DNA from: Prolixibacteraceae bacterium
GTDB lineage: Bacteria; Bacteroidota; Bacteroidia; Bacteroidales; Prolixibacteraceae
Direction of reading: 5' to 3'
NCBI GenBank assembly: GCA_003506435.1
Contig: DOAQ01000022.1
Coordinates: forward strand, 1-20,836
DNA: 20,836 nucleotides
The notes beneath the pieces are model-generated. The model saw only the letters and a list, made by a program, of their open reading frames with translations. It was not told the DNA's origin and ran no database searches. Shown piece by piece: positions 1 through 9,982 of this stretch (positions are counted from its first letter, which is position 1; every line of letters begins with the position of its first letter). Made by a program: the position numbers and the translations under genes.

Positions 1-3000
1 ATCGTGTTTGCCGAGGTCCGTACCGACGGCACCTGTCCTGATACCTATACTTTAACAAGGACATGGACTGCGACAGACAACTGCGGGAACGCATCGACCG
101 GTACGCAGGTCATCACCGTTCAGGATACCACCGCCCCAACATTCAACAAACAACCGGATGCAATTGCTGATCTTTCATGCAGTGACGAATTACCTGTTCC
201 GGAAACACTTACTGCTTCCGACAATTGTAGTACAGCTACAATTGTAGCTTCAGTCGATCCATTTACCGCTAACAAATGCACTGGATATTCAGTCATCCAC
301 AGGTGGACAGCAACTGACAGGTGTGGCAATTCAACAGAACAGACAATTACTTTCAAAGTTTTGCCCGATACACAGGCTCCCGTGTTCGATGTACTGCCAA
401 CAGCTATTGCAGACATTCCGTGCAGCGAAAAACTGCCGGTTCAGCAAACACTCACTGCTTCCGACAATTGCGGAACAGCAACGGTGGTCGCTTCTGTTGA
501 CCCGTTTATGGTTGACCAATGTGCAGGCTATCCCGTAACATACCGATGGAAAGCCACCGACGAGTGCGGAAACGTCGCAGAACAGACAATAACTTTCAAT
601 GTCTTGCCCGACATTCAGGCTCCAGTATTCGACACAGCGCCGACTCCCATTGCGGATCTTTCGTGCAACGATGAATTACCGGCTCAGGAAACACTTACTG
701 CTACCGACAATTGCGGAACAGTAACAGTAAGTGCTTCTATTGATCCGTTTGTCGCTGACAAATGCACAGGGTACTCAGTAAAATACCGATGGACGGCAAC
801 TGATAATTGCAAAAACTCATCAGAACAAACAGTTACCTTCAAAGTATTGCCTGACACCCAAGCGCCTGTGTTCGACACAGCGCCGACTGCCATTACAGAC
901 CTCTCATGCGGTGATGAACTGCCCGTTCAGGAAACACTTACGGCAACTGATAATTGCGGAACAGCCACTGTTGTCGCTTCAATCGATCCGTTTACTGCTG
1001 ATAAATGTGCCGGATATCCGGTAACTTACCGATGGACGGCGACTGATGAATGTGGAAATTCAACAGAAAAAACAGTCGTATTTAATATTCTGCCGGATAA
1101 AAAGGCTCCTGATTTTGTGAAATTTCCTGCCGATACAACGGTCGTATGCGGAGAAATTCCAGATGTAGCGATCATTGGCACCCACGTTATTGCAAACGAC
1201 AATTGCAAAAATGCCCCGCTAATAATTTATAACGGAGAAAACACAACAGCCGGAATATGTCCTGAATTATACATCATTACCCGGAAATGGACGACTTCCG
1301 ACGAGTGTGGTAATTCTTCAGAAAAAATACAAACAATTACTGTAAAAGATCTGGAAGCTCCTCAGTTTGTCAACTTCCCTGCAAACGATACGCTTGAATG
1401 TTCGTCATTATCTCCGATCCTTCCTGATATTGAAGTCGTTGACGATTGTGATGCCAATGTACAGATCGATTTTAAAGAAGAACAACAGGATATTAATTGT
1501 CCTTCTTCATACACATTAAAAAGAACCTGGACAGCAACCGATGATTGCGGAAATTCGAAAAGCCAGTCGCAAATCATTGTTCTTCGTGATACAACCGTTC
1601 CCATGTTTGATAAGCAACCGAACCCAATCAGCGATATCAGTTGTTCGGAATCACTGCCGGTTCAGGAAATATTAACTGCTTTTGACAATTGCGGCACTGC
1701 CGTGGTAACCGCTTCGGTTGATCCATACACTGAAGATAAGTGCAACGGATATGCGATTACGTACCGGTGGAGAGCAACCGATGAATGCGGAAATTATACT
1801 GATCTGACCCAACCATTCAATGTATTGCCCGACAAAGAAAAACCAGTATTTAATTCGGAGCCTTCACCGATCAGCGATATTTCGTGCGAACAGGGATTAC
1901 CGGTTCAGGAATTGTTAACAGCAACCGATAATTGTGGTACGGCAACCGTAGTTGCGTCCATTGATCCCTTCACGAAAGATTTATGTAAGGGATACGCCGT
2001 TACGTACCGATGGACAGCAACTGATGATTGTGGAAACAGTTCAGAAAAAACAGTGTCTTTTACTATTTTACCGGATACGAAGAAACCTGAATTTGTAAAT
2101 CTGCCTTCGGCAATGTCTCCAATCCAATTCGATCAGCCAATACCTGAACCAGAAGTACTGTCAGCTACTGATAATTGCGGGGCAGTCACTGTAATTGCAA
2201 ATATTGATCCGTACACGCCGGATGAATGTACCGGATTCGATGTAACATACCGATGGAGAGCAACCGACGAATGCGGTAACGTCAATGAAGTAACCCAAAT
2301 ACTTACTGTATTGCCCGACAAACAGGCACCTGAATTTACCAGTCAACCCAAGTTGATTGCAGATATCAATGCCTATGAAAAATTCCCCGAACCAGAGGTG
2401 CTGACTGCAATGAACGGAGATATTGCTATGCAGATAACTGCCACTATTGACCCGTATGTTGAAGATGTATGCAACGGATATAAGGTTACCTACCGTTGGA
2501 CGGCCGCCGATAAATGCGGAAACACAACTGAAGTGACCCAGTCGTTCAATGTACTTCCGGATGTGGTGCCACCTGTTTTCACAAGTCCTCCTTCAGGAAT
2601 TGACAATATCAGTTGCGGCGACTCCATGCCGGTTCAGGAAATATTAACTGCCGTTGACAACGGACAGCCTGTTGAAGTGATCGCTTCGGTTGACAAATAC
2701 GTAGAAGACCGTTGCAACGGAAACACCATCACATACCGGTGGACAGCTATCGATCGTTGCAACAATAAAACTATCGTTACCCAAAGTTTCCAAATATTAC
2801 CCGATAACAGCGCTCCGAATTTTGTATGGTTCCCCGAAGATTTAAGTGCTGAATGCGGTTCATTGCCGGCTGTGCCCGAAATCGGTCTCAGTGTACTGGC
2901 TGATGATGCCTGCTCCGGAAATGCACCGATCACCTATTTGGGTGAAAGCCGCACAAATGAAGTTTGTCCAAACACATACACCTTACTGCGTACATGGTCG

Positions 3001-3060
3001 GCAACTGATAATTGCGGAAATGTAAAAACTCAAAGCCAGAAAATATTTGTAACCGACAAT
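1..3060 (+). repeat. Type A repeat array in adhesin (12 full units and one partial)
   Basis: Units of about 80 residues begin with a phrase like F-D-x-x-P-x-x-I-x-D-L-S-C and end with Y-R-W-T-A-T-D-E-C-G-N followed by a beta strand and L-P-D. Three variant units (near 1111-1350, 1360-1600 and 2818-3060) carry V-x-C-G-x-x-P and C-P-x-x-Y-T-x-x-R-x-W instead. Most units have four cysteines. The units near 2080 and 2335 lose the first one, the unit near 2335 also loses the second, and the unit near 2575 loses only the second. The last two cysteines are always kept. The fold is inferred to be HYR/Ig-like. Confidence 0.85.
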
Positions 3061-6000
3061 ACTCCGCCAACGGCCTCCCCGTTACCCAACACAGGACCAT
3101 TTGCCTGTTTAAACGATATACCGAAACCAAATCCGGAAGATGTTGTCAACGAAGCCGATAATTGTGGCGGCCCTATTCTTGTTGAATTCATGAATGATGA
3201 GGTACAGGCAGGTTGCTCGGGAATTGTAACCAGAACCTACCGGGTGTCAGACGGATGCGAAAATTCAATCGAGTTGAAACAACTCATCTCCATTGATGAC
3301 CGGATTGCCCCGGCTGCTAGCGCTTTACCCGAGCTGGGGCCATTCAGTTGTTATTCGGAAATACCGCCGCCAAATACCGACGATGTAAAAGACGAACAGG
3401 ATAATTGCGCTGGTCCGGTAACGGTCAGTTTTGTTTCCGATTCTGAGAACCCGGGTTGTTCGGGAACAGTTACCCGTATTTATAAACTGGAAGATGGGTG
3501 CGGAAATAGTTCAGAACTGATACAACTAATCCGTATCGATAACAAGATGGCGCCAACAGCCGATCCTTTACCAAACATTGGTCCGTTCAATTGTATGGCC
3601 GAAATACCTGCCAATATTGAACATGTAACCGGCGAAAAGGCCTACTGCGGAGGAAATGTTATCGTTGAACATGTTGCCGACACCGACGATCCGGGTTGTT
3701 CGGGAGTTGTTACACGTACTTACCGGCTCACCGACGAATGTGGCAACACGTCCGATTTGCAGCAATTAATCACAATTGAGAACAAGGCATTACCCGAAGT
3801 TGAAGCATTGCCTCAGTTGGGTCCGTTCACTTGTTACACCGACATTCCTGCACCGGTCACCGAGGGGTTCAGTTTCAGTAATATTGTTTGCAAAAGCAAC
3901 ATCACAATTACACATAAAGGAGACACCGGAAACCCAGGTTGCTCGGGGAAAATAACCCGTACTTACGCAATTTCCGATGAATGCGGTAATTCAGTAGAAG
4001 TTACACAAGACATCATCATTGAGAACAAGGTTCTTCCGATAGCCGATCCAATGCCGGATTTGGGTCCATTCCAGTGTTATGCACTGATTCCCGCCGGGAA
4101 CATCGAAGATGTAAAAAATGAAACGGCCGCATGCGGAAAACAGGTAACCGTTACCCTGGCTGGCGATACAGGCGATCCGGGATGCAAAGGAATGATTATC
4201 CGCAAATACCGTCTGGAAGACGACTGTGGCAATATTTCAGAAGTAAATCAGATCATTTACGTTGACAATACAGAAAGCCCCGTGATGAAAGCTCCGGAAG
4301 ATATAATCGTTGATAACTCATCGCTGGTACCGCTTGCCCATGCCGGGGTTGCTGCATTTATTTCGGCGGGAGGAATCATTACTGATGCCTGCGGAATTAA
4401 TGAATCGAGCTTTACGCTTTTGCTCGAACAGTCAGACGGCAATGAAAACCCGGAAATCATTACCCGGACCTACCAAATAAGCGATCAGTGCGGAAACACA
4501 ACAATATGTACACAAAAGATTACAGTATTGCACGATTCAAAGCCGGAAATTATCAGTCCTGAAAACGTTACCGTTGAATGTTTCGACGATATTCCACCGG
4601 TTTATGCCAGCCTTGATGCATTTAAAACGGACGGAGGCACCGTAAGCGGCGTTTGTGAAATTAACAATGCCTCTTTCCGTCTTGTAAAAGAAGAAATTGA
4701 AGAAATTGACTGCTCCTATTTTGTAAGCCGGATTTATGAAATAGCCGATGTATGCGGTAGCCGGAACACTTGCGAACATATCCTGATGTCGCGCGACATA
4801 ACCATGCCGGTGCTGGAAGGAAGTCCGGGCGACCTTCATGCCGAATGCGAAGCCCCTGCACCTTACGCCAGTTACAGCGAGTTCAGAGAAGCAGGAGGTC
4901 TGATCAACGATAATTGCAAAATCAACGAGACCAGCTTCCGCCTGCTCGAAGAAACTAATGACGGAAAAACCTGCCCGAATCTGATTACACGAACTTACCA
5001 AGTTGCCGACTATTGCAATAACCTGGTTTCGTATACTCAGCAAATCAGGGTTGAAGATACGACCCCACCGGAAATGGTTTGTATTCCACGGTTGACCATT
5101 GATGCTTCGGCTAAGATCCCTCCAACTCACGAAAATCTGAAAGAATTTATTGCGAACGGAGCATCTGTTTCCGACAATTGCGGACTCGACTCGCTTTCCT
5201 TCAAACTCAGCGATGAACAATTTGTCGAGTTTCCGGATTCGGTAACCATCAGCCGTACATACGAGATCGCCGACTCATGCGGAAACGTATCCAGTTGTGT
5301 TTGGCATATCAAGCAATTAAAATATATTATTCCCTACATGCTTCCGCCGGATAACCTCACAACCACTTATTCCAAGGGGATACCGACAGCTTACCCGTCG
5401 ATTGACGAAATGATAACTGCGGGAGGAAAAGTTGAAAGTTACTGCGGAATTAATGTCGGCAGCTTTTTACTGACCAGTCAGGCTTCCGACAATCAGCATT
5501 GCCCTGAAACGTATACAAGAACTTACCAGATAACCGACTCATGCGGAGTCAACCTGACCTGTCAGCAAAAAATAGTTATAACCGACGATACTCCTCCGGA
5601 AATGGCTGCACCACGCGATACAACCGTTGATTCGAGGCTCCAGACTCCTTCTATTCTGCATACGCTGGATGCATTTGAACTGGCCGGCGGAGAAGTTTAT
5701 GATGATGACCAGATCAATCGTGGATCGTTCCGGTTTATCACAGAAACCTCAAATACCGGTGAAAATGAAATTACTTTGTTCCGGGTTTATGAAATAAGTG
5801 ACAGATGCGGCAATGTTAAAGCATCGACCCACACCATTCGCGTAAAAAATATAAAAACACAGGTATCCGGTGCCGGTGATTTTGAGGTTGAATGCATCTC
5901 GCAAGTTCCTGCCCCATATACAACGTTTGATCAATATGTTGCCGCAGGCGCAATTATCATTAGTACCTGCGAAATTGATAAAGCCAGCTTCAAACTGGAA

Positions 6001-9000
6001 ACCGAAACTTCCGACCTTAATATTTGTCCTACGATTATCACCCGTACCTACTCGTTCATGGACAAATGCGGTGAACTGCTCAGAAAAGATCAGAAAATTA
6101 CGGTCATGGATAAAACCAATCCAGTATTTATTAACAAACCCGGCGACCTGACTGTACATTGCGGAGTGCCCGCACCTTATTCCAACCTTTCTCAATTCAG
6201 ATCGGGAGGAGGGGAAATAACCGATAACTGTAAACTTAATGAGAGCAGTTTCTCTCTTGTTTCGGAAACATCCAACGGAACAGGCTGTTATGTACAATAT
6301 TACCGCATATACAGTATTTCGGATGTTTGCGGAAATATTGAATACTACCACCAGAATATTATTATTTCCGATAAGGAAGCTCCCCGTTTTGGAACAAACC
6401 TGCAGGAGATGACCGTCACCTGCGAAGCTCCGGCCCCATGGAACAATTACAATAGTTTTGTTGCCGCCGGTGGCAATGTATCCGACAATTGCGGAATGGA
6501 TAACAACAGTTTCAAATTGGTAGATGAAGAGGTTAACGGTACCCAATGTCCGATTGAAATCATCAGAACCTATGTCGCTTCCGATAATTGCGGGAACGTA
6601 GGCACATTTAAAAACAAGATTACTGTTATCGACGATGAATATCCCAAACTCGTTGTTCCCGGAAGCAGTACAATACCCGATGGAGAAGAAATTCCCGAAG
6701 CATTCAGAAATTATTCCGGTTTTATTGCTGCCGGAGGTTCAGCAAGCGATAACTGCAAAATTGAAGAACAGTCATTTACGCTGAAAAAAGAAGATGTTAT
6801 CTACAGCGTATATACTGATTCTATCTTCCGGTGGTATGAAATTTCCGACCATTGCAAAAATGCAAGTGCGGCCAAACATGTAATTATTATTGAACGGGAT
6901 TCAGTACCTTTCTTAGCCAGTCCTCCCGATATGATTTTTAGCTGTCGTTCGCAATTGCCTTCTTACTACACAAGTTTCGAAGATTTTCAAACTGCTGGCG
7001 GGCGCGGAGCGACCAATTGTAATTTTATCAGTTCAACGTTCCGGATGACCAGCCAAAAAATAAGTTCAGGTTCATGTCCTGAAATTGTTACCCGCATTTA
7101 TGAAATTACCGACGACTGCGGAAAGACAGCCAAAACTACCCACCGTATAATTATTAACGACCAGCTTCCTCCTCTGATTTCAGGAAAAAATACGATTACA
7201 TTCGGAGCTATTACCGATATTCCGGCAGTATACAGTAACCTAGAGGCATTTATCGCCGATGGAGGAACCGTTTCCGACAATTGCGGTATACAAAAGGAAA
7301 CATTCAGGCTTGTGTCGGAAAAATCGCAGTTCGACGATTGCCCGTTCTCCGTAACAAGAATATATGCCATTGCCGACTCCTGCGGTAACCAGAGAAATTT
7401 CACGCAGGTATTTACAATTAACGACCAGCAACCTCCACAAATGACAGCGCCCGGTAATTTAACGCTCGATTGCATTGATACTCTTCCTCCTGCTTTTGCA
7501 AACTATACCGATTTCATTGCTGCGGGAGGCAAGATTACCGACAATACATTAGTGGAAGAAAACTCGTTTACCTTGCTGAATGAAGAAACTGTCTCTGCCC
7601 AGGGAACCAGGCAAATCGTACGAACCTACCGCATTGCCGACCGGTGCGGAAATACAGGAACAGCACAATATATTATCCAATCGTCGGATAATGTAGCGCC
7701 GGTTGCAACTTGCAATCCAATCATGATTAGTCTGGATACCAACGGAAAATATGAACTGACCTCCGACAATATTCTGCAAATCACACTGGGTTCGCACGAC
7801 GATTGTACCCCGGTTGCCGGACTGAAATACATGGTCAGCCCGTCAACCTTCGATTGCAGCATGATCAGCGATATTCAGGATTTGACAGTAACAGTTACCG
7901 ACGAATACGGGAATAGTTCTCAGTGCAAAACAACAGCCGTTGTCCTCGACAATTACATTCCTGTAATCAGTTGCCGCGACATTGAACTTTTCCTCGATGA
8001 GAACGGGCAGGCATTACTTAGCCCGGAAATGATAACAACTGTTGAATCGGAAAACTGTAGTATCGACACCATGTTTGTCGACCGAACTCAATTCTCATGC
8101 GCACAGATCGGCAGCCAAAGCGTTCAGGTAACAGTTAGAGACAATACCAATGTTATCTTCTGTTCAGCAACTGTAACCATTACTGACACCATTGCTCCAA
8201 GGGTTACATCAAACACCTTGAACCTGGTGATTGATGATTCGGGGAAAGCCCTGCTGACCGATGTACTGCTTTCAACCGTATTGTTTGATGCCTGTGGCAT
8301 TCGCAGTTACGAACCGGACAAGACCGAATTTACATGTGCCGACATTGGTGAAAATACCGTACACATCAAGGTAACCGATTCGAATTCCAATTCAATATCT
8401 GCCGATTTAATTGTCGTTGTTTCAGCCGGTAACTCAGAACCGCAGGCTCTTGATGATGCAACCGTTACAATTATGGACACGCCGATACGCATTGGTGTGC
8501 TGGCCAACGACCGCGATCCGGACGGAGCCTTGAATCCATCATCGCTAAATGTCATTCAGATGCCTCTTCACGGGAGTATCCAGATAAATTCCGCTAACGA
8601 AATCATCTACAGTCCCGATAATGGTTTTACCGGCAGCGACAACCTTAAATATGTCATTTGCGACGACGGTATCCCATGTATTACGCTCTGCGATACCGCA
8701 ATTGTATCAATCTCCGTTCTGAAACCAAATATTGCCCCGGTTGCCGTTGACGATCACTTCACCTCCGGCTGCGACATGATCAGCGCGAATGTGCTGAATA
8801 ATGACCATGATATTGACGGACATGTAATACAAGTGAAAACCAAACTGATCAGCAATCCAAAATACGGAGTGGTAACGATAAGCGGAAATGGGGAGTTCAC
8901 ATACATATTCCCATACGGGTTCAGCGGAAACGACAGTTTTGTTTACCAGATATGCGACAATGCCCTTGATGCAAAATGCGGACAAGCTACTGTCTTCATT

Positions 9001-9966
9001 AACATCTTCGCCGACAAGGACTGCGACGGGATAGATGATCGTACCGATATGGATGATGATAATGACGGAATAACTGACGCTACTGAAGGCAACGGTTCTT
9101 CAGATAAAGATAGCGACGGTGTTCCCGACAGCCAAGATATTGATTCGGACAACGATGGTATCCTCGATAATACTGAAGCTCAGGATGAAAGTCAATCCGT
9201 CTCGTTAAGCGGCGCTGATGCCAATGGCGACGGTCTCGACGATGCGTACCAACCATCGGGGCTCAGCCCTGTTGATGCAGATGCAGATGGCATTCCCGAT
9301 TACCTCGATGACGATTCGGACAACGACCATGTTTCTGATCATATTGAAGGGTACGATTCTTCTTCATCGGGTATCCCGTCAGCTATTGCATCCGGAATGG
9401 ATGACGATCTGGACGGATTGGATAATGCGTTCGATCCGGTTGACGCACGCACAAAAAATTCGTCCTCCACGAACCCCGCAGAAAGCGGGGAAATTCTCCA
9501 GAATACGGACAACGACGGGATAAGAGACTGGCGCGACCCCGATGACGATAACGACGGAATGAAAACAAAATTTGAAGATTTAAACAACAACAGCATATAT
9601 TCTGACGACGACCTCGACATGGACGGCCATCCCGAGTACCTGGATACAAATGACAATTGTACCCTCTTTATTCCTGAAGGTTTTTCACCTGACGGCGACG
9701 GAGTCCACGATTACTTCCAGATTTACTGCATTGATTCGTACCCCAATGCAAAAATGATGGTTTTCGATCGCCAGGGAATCTTATTGTATTCAAAAGATCA
9801 TTACGGAAATCTCGAATTCTGGGGCAGTTACGAAGATTCGTGGTGGAATGGAGCGGCAACATTGGGGCCAAATGCAAATAAAAAAGTTTCTCCTGAAATC
9901 TATTTGTATATATTTGAGTTTGGAAACGGAAAATCACAACGAGGGTTTGTGATGGTTTCTTACTAG
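1..9966 (+). CDS. Giant multi-repeat T9SS-exported surface adhesin (5' end outside window)
   Basis: The reading frame is open from base 1 to the TAG at 9964-9966 and begins inside a repeat, so the gene is cut by the window edge; the GTG at base 4 is not a credible start. Numbering residues from that GTG, the order is: Cys-bearing HYR/Ig-like repeats of type A (to about 1019), type B (1020-1423), type C (1424-2560) and type D (about 2565-2809), two cadherin-like Ig modules (2810-3003), an Asp-rich calcium-binding tract (3004-3217) and a CHU_C gliding-motility-type C-terminal domain (3219-3320). That last domain is the type B sorting signal for the type IX secretion system, so the protein should cross the outer membrane and act at the cell surface, probably in adhesion or gliding. 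The signal peptide is not visible. The SprF-like gene directly downstream supports this role. The ligand is unknown. Confidence 0.93.
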   Translation: MVFAEVRTDGTCPDTYTLTRTWTATDNCGNASTGTQVITVQDTTAPTFNKQPDAIADLSCSDELPVPETLTASDNCSTATIVASVDPFTANKCTGYSVIHRWTATDRCGNSTEQTITFKVLPDTQAPVFDVLPTAIADIPCSEKLPVQQTLTASDNCGTATVVASVDPFMVDQCAGYPVTYRWKATDECGNVAEQTITFNVLPDIQAPVFDTAPTPIADLSCNDELPAQETLTATDNCGTVTVSASIDPFVADKCTGYSVKYRWTATDNCKNSSEQTVTFKVLPDTQAPVFDTAPTAITDLSCGDELPVQETLTATDNCGTATVVASIDPFTADKCAGYPVTYRWTATDECGNSTEKTVVFNILPDKKAPDFVKFPADTTVVCGEIPDVAIIGTHVIANDNCKNAPLIIYNGENTTAGICPELYIITRKWTTSDECGNSSEKIQTITVKDLEAPQFVNFPANDTLECSSLSPILPDIEVVDDCDANVQIDFKEEQQDINCPSSYTLKRTWTATDDCGNSKSQSQIIVLRDTTVPMFDKQPNPISDISCSESLPVQEILTAFDNCGTAVVTASVDPYTEDKCNGYAITYRWRATDECGNYTDLTQPFNVLPDKEKPVFNSEPSPISDISCEQGLPVQELLTATDNCGTATVVASIDPFTKDLCKGYAVTYRWTATDDCGNSSEKTVSFTILPDTKKPEFVNLPSAMSPIQFDQPIPEPEVLSATDNCGAVTVIANIDPYTPDECTGFDVTYRWRATDECGNVNEVTQILTVLPDKQAPEFTSQPKLIADINAYEKFPEPEVLTAMNGDIAMQITATIDPYVEDVCNGYKVTYRWTAADKCGNTTEVTQSFNVLPDVVPPVFTSPPSGIDNISCGDSMPVQEILTAVDNGQPVEVIASVDKYVEDRCNGNTITYRWTAIDRCNNKTIVTQSFQILPDNSAPNFVWFPEDLSAECGSLPAVPEIGLSVLADDACSGNAPITYLGESRTNEVCPNTYTLLRTWSATDNCGNVKTQSQKIFVTDNTPPTASPLPNTGPFACLNDIPKPNPEDVVNEADNCGGPILVEFMNDEVQAGCSGIVTRTYRVSDGCENSIELKQLISIDDRIAPAASALPELGPFSCYSEIPPPNTDDVKDEQDNCAGPVTVSFVSDSENPGCSGTVTRIYKLEDGCGNSSELIQLIRIDNKMAPTADPLPNIGPFNCMAEIPANIEHVTGEKAYCGGNVIVEHVADTDDPGCSGVVTRTYRLTDECGNTSDLQQLITIENKALPEVEALPQLGPFTCYTDIPAPVTEGFSFSNIVCKSNITITHKGDTGNPGCSGKITRTYAISDECGNSVEVTQDIIIENKVLPIADPMPDLGPFQCYALIPAGNIEDVKNETAACGKQVTVTLAGDTGDPGCKGMIIRKYRLEDDCGNISEVNQIIYVDNTESPVMKAPEDIIVDNSSLVPLAHAGVAAFISAGGIITDACGINESSFTLLLEQSDGNENPEIITRTYQISDQCGNTTICTQKITVLHDSKPEIISPENVTVECFDDIPPVYASLDAFKTDGGTVSGVCEINNASFRLVKEEIEEIDCSYFVSRIYEIADVCGSRNTCEHILMSRDITMPVLEGSPGDLHAECEAPAPYASYSEFREAGGLINDNCKINETSFRLLEETNDGKTCPNLITRTYQVADYCNNLVSYTQQIRVEDTTPPEMVCIPRLTIDASAKIPPTHENLKEFIANGASVSDNCGLDSLSFKLSDEQFVEFPDSVTISRTYEIADSCGNVSSCVWHIKQLKYIIPYMLPPDNLTTTYSKGIPTAYPSIDEMITAGGKVESYCGINVGSFLLTSQASDNQHCPETYTRTYQITDSCGVNLTCQQKIVITDDTPPEMAAPRDTTVDSRLQTPSILHTLDAFELAGGEVYDDDQINRGSFRFITETSNTGENEITLFRVYEISDRCGNVKASTHTIRVKNIKTQVSGAGDFEVECISQVPAPYTTFDQYVAAGAIIISTCEIDKASFKLETETSDLNICPTIITRTYSFMDKCGELLRKDQKITVMDKTNPVFINKPGDLTVHCGVPAPYSNLSQFRSGGGEITDNCKLNESSFSLVSETSNGTGCYVQYYRIYSISDVCGNIEYYHQNIIISDKEAPRFGTNLQEMTVTCEAPAPWNNYNSFVAAGGNVSDNCGMDNNSFKLVDEEVNGTQCPIEIIRTYVASDNCGNVGTFKNKITVIDDEYPKLVVPGSSTIPDGEEIPEAFRNYSGFIAAGGSASDNCKIEEQSFTLKKEDVIYSVYTDSIFRWYEISDHCKNASAAKHVIIIERDSVPFLASPPDMIFSCRSQLPSYYTSFEDFQTAGGRGATNCNFISSTFRMTSQKISSGSCPEIVTRIYEITDDCGKTAKTTHRIIINDQLPPLISGKNTITFGAITDIPAVYSNLEAFIADGGTVSDNCGIQKETFRLVSEKSQFDDCPFSVTRIYAIADSCGNQRNFTQVFTINDQQPPQMTAPGNLTLDCIDTLPPAFANYTDFIAAGGKITDNTLVEENSFTLLNEETVSAQGTRQIVRTYRIADRCGNTGTAQYIIQSSDNVAPVATCNPIMISLDTNGKYELTSDNILQITLGSHDDCTPVAGLKYMVSPSTFDCSMISDIQDLTVTVTDEYGNSSQCKTTAVVLDNYIPVISCRDIELFLDENGQALLSPEMITTVESENCSIDTMFVDRTQFSCAQIGSQSVQVTVRDNTNVIFCSATVTITDTIAPRVTSNTLNLVIDDSGKALLTDVLLSTVLFDACGIRSYEPDKTEFTCADIGENTVHIKVTDSNSNSISADLIVVVSAGNSEPQALDDATVTIMDTPIRIGVLANDRDPDGALNPSSLNVIQMPLHGSIQINSANEIIYSPDNGFTGSDNLKYVICDDGIPCITLCDTAIVSISVLKPNIAPVAVDDHFTSGCDMISANVLNNDHDIDGHVIQVKTKLISNPKYGVVTISGNGEFTYIFPYGFSGNDSFVYQICDNALDAKCGQATVFINIFADKDCDGIDDRTDMDDDNDGITDATEGNGSSDKDSDGVPDSQDIDSDNDGILDNTEAQDESQSVSLSGADANGDGLDDAYQPSGLSPVDADADGIPDYLDDDSDNDHVSDHIEGYDSSSSGIPSAIASGMDDDLDGLDNAFDPVDARTKNSSSTNPAESGEILQNTDNDGIRDWRDPDDDNDGMKTKFEDLNNNSIYSDDDLDMDGHPEYLDTNDNCTLFIPEGFSPDGDGVHDYFQIYCIDSYPNAKMMVFDRQGILLYSKDHYGNLEFWGSYEDSWWNGAATLGPNANKKVSPEIYLYIFEFGNGKSQRGFVMVSY
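3061..4272 (+). repeat. Type B repeat array in adhesin (5 units)
   Basis: Five units of about 81 residues each open with L-P-x-x-G-P-F-x-C and contain G-C-S-G-x-x-x-R-x-Y (C-K-G in the last) and D-E-C-G-N near the end. All five keep four cysteines at equivalent positions, unlike the flanking type A and C arrays. This fits one conserved pair of disulfides per module. Confidence 0.85.
4273..7680 (+). repeat. Type C repeat array in adhesin (13 units)
   Basis: Thirteen units average 87 residues. Each has a strand ending in V-E-C or a Cys-less variant, a helix-like stretch ending in F-x-A-A-G-G, a D-N-C-x-I-x-x-x-S-F segment, then C-P-x-x-x-x-R-x-Y-x-I-x-D-x-C-G-N. Cysteine content varies from one to five per unit, and the first and third cysteines are mostly gained or lost together. 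Confidence 0.85.
7696..8430 (+). repeat. Type D HYR-like repeats in adhesin (3 units)
   Basis: Three units of about 80 residues follow the pattern L-x-x-D-x-x-G-K-x-x-L-T near the start, then T-x-F-x-C-x-x-I-G-x-x-x-V-x-V-x-V-T-D near the end. This pattern is common in large secreted Bacteroidota proteins and is usually assigned to HYR/PKD-like beta sandwiches. The third unit has lost the first cysteine. Confidence 0.75.
8431..9012 (+). other. Two cadherin-like/bacterial Ig modules within adhesin
   Basis: Two consecutive modules contain the hallmarks of cadherin-like tandem repeats: A-x-D-D near the start, V-L-(A/N)-N-D-x-D-x-D-G, then a strand with Y-x-P-x-x-G-F-x-G-x-D-x-(F/L)-x-Y-x-(I/V)-C-D. 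The acidic residues suggest calcium-stabilised linkers. They join the Cys-rich repeats to the calcium-binding tract. Confidence 0.75.
9013..9654 (+). repeat. Asp-rich thrombospondin-3-like calcium-binding tract in adhesin
   Basis: The encoded stretch is full of D-x-D-x-D-G-x-x-D calcium loops, for example D-K-D-C-D-G-I-D-D, D-S-D-N-D-G-I-L-D and D-A-D-A-D-G-I-P-D. Such tracts are common stalks just before the CHU_C sorting domain in type IX cargo. They are expected to rigidify when calcium binds after export. Confidence 0.85.
9658..9963 (+). other. CHU_C type B T9SS C-terminal sorting domain
   Basis: The last 102 residues fit the gliding-motility-associated C-terminal domain: I-P-E-G-F-S-P-D-G-D-G-V-H-D at the start, a Y-P strand followed by F-D-R-Q-G, the W-W-N-G turn, then Y-L-Y-I-F-E-F and a closing G-F-V-M-V strand. 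This domain directs export through the type IX secretion system. Confidence 0.92.
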
Positions 9967-9982
9967 GGATATATATGATGAG

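Noticed and set aside
4..6. GTG as the start of the adhesin gene
   Set aside because: The frame is open to base 1 and the codons before and after it continue a repeat unit; no signal peptide follows. The gene is cut by the window edge.
4537..5220. 227-codon open frame on the minus strand inside the adhesin
   Set aside because: It lies wholly opposite the type C repeats, has no recognisable motif, and its length follows from the repeat codon pattern of the coding strand.
5749..6546. 265-codon open frame on the minus strand inside the adhesin
   Set aside because: Same reason: antisense shadow of repeats, with no leader, domain or independent support.
1..9654. Repeats considered as CRISPR or transposon-related
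   Set aside because: They are in-frame protein repeats of about 80-87 residues with diverged DNA, no spacers, and no transposase or terminal inverted repeats.
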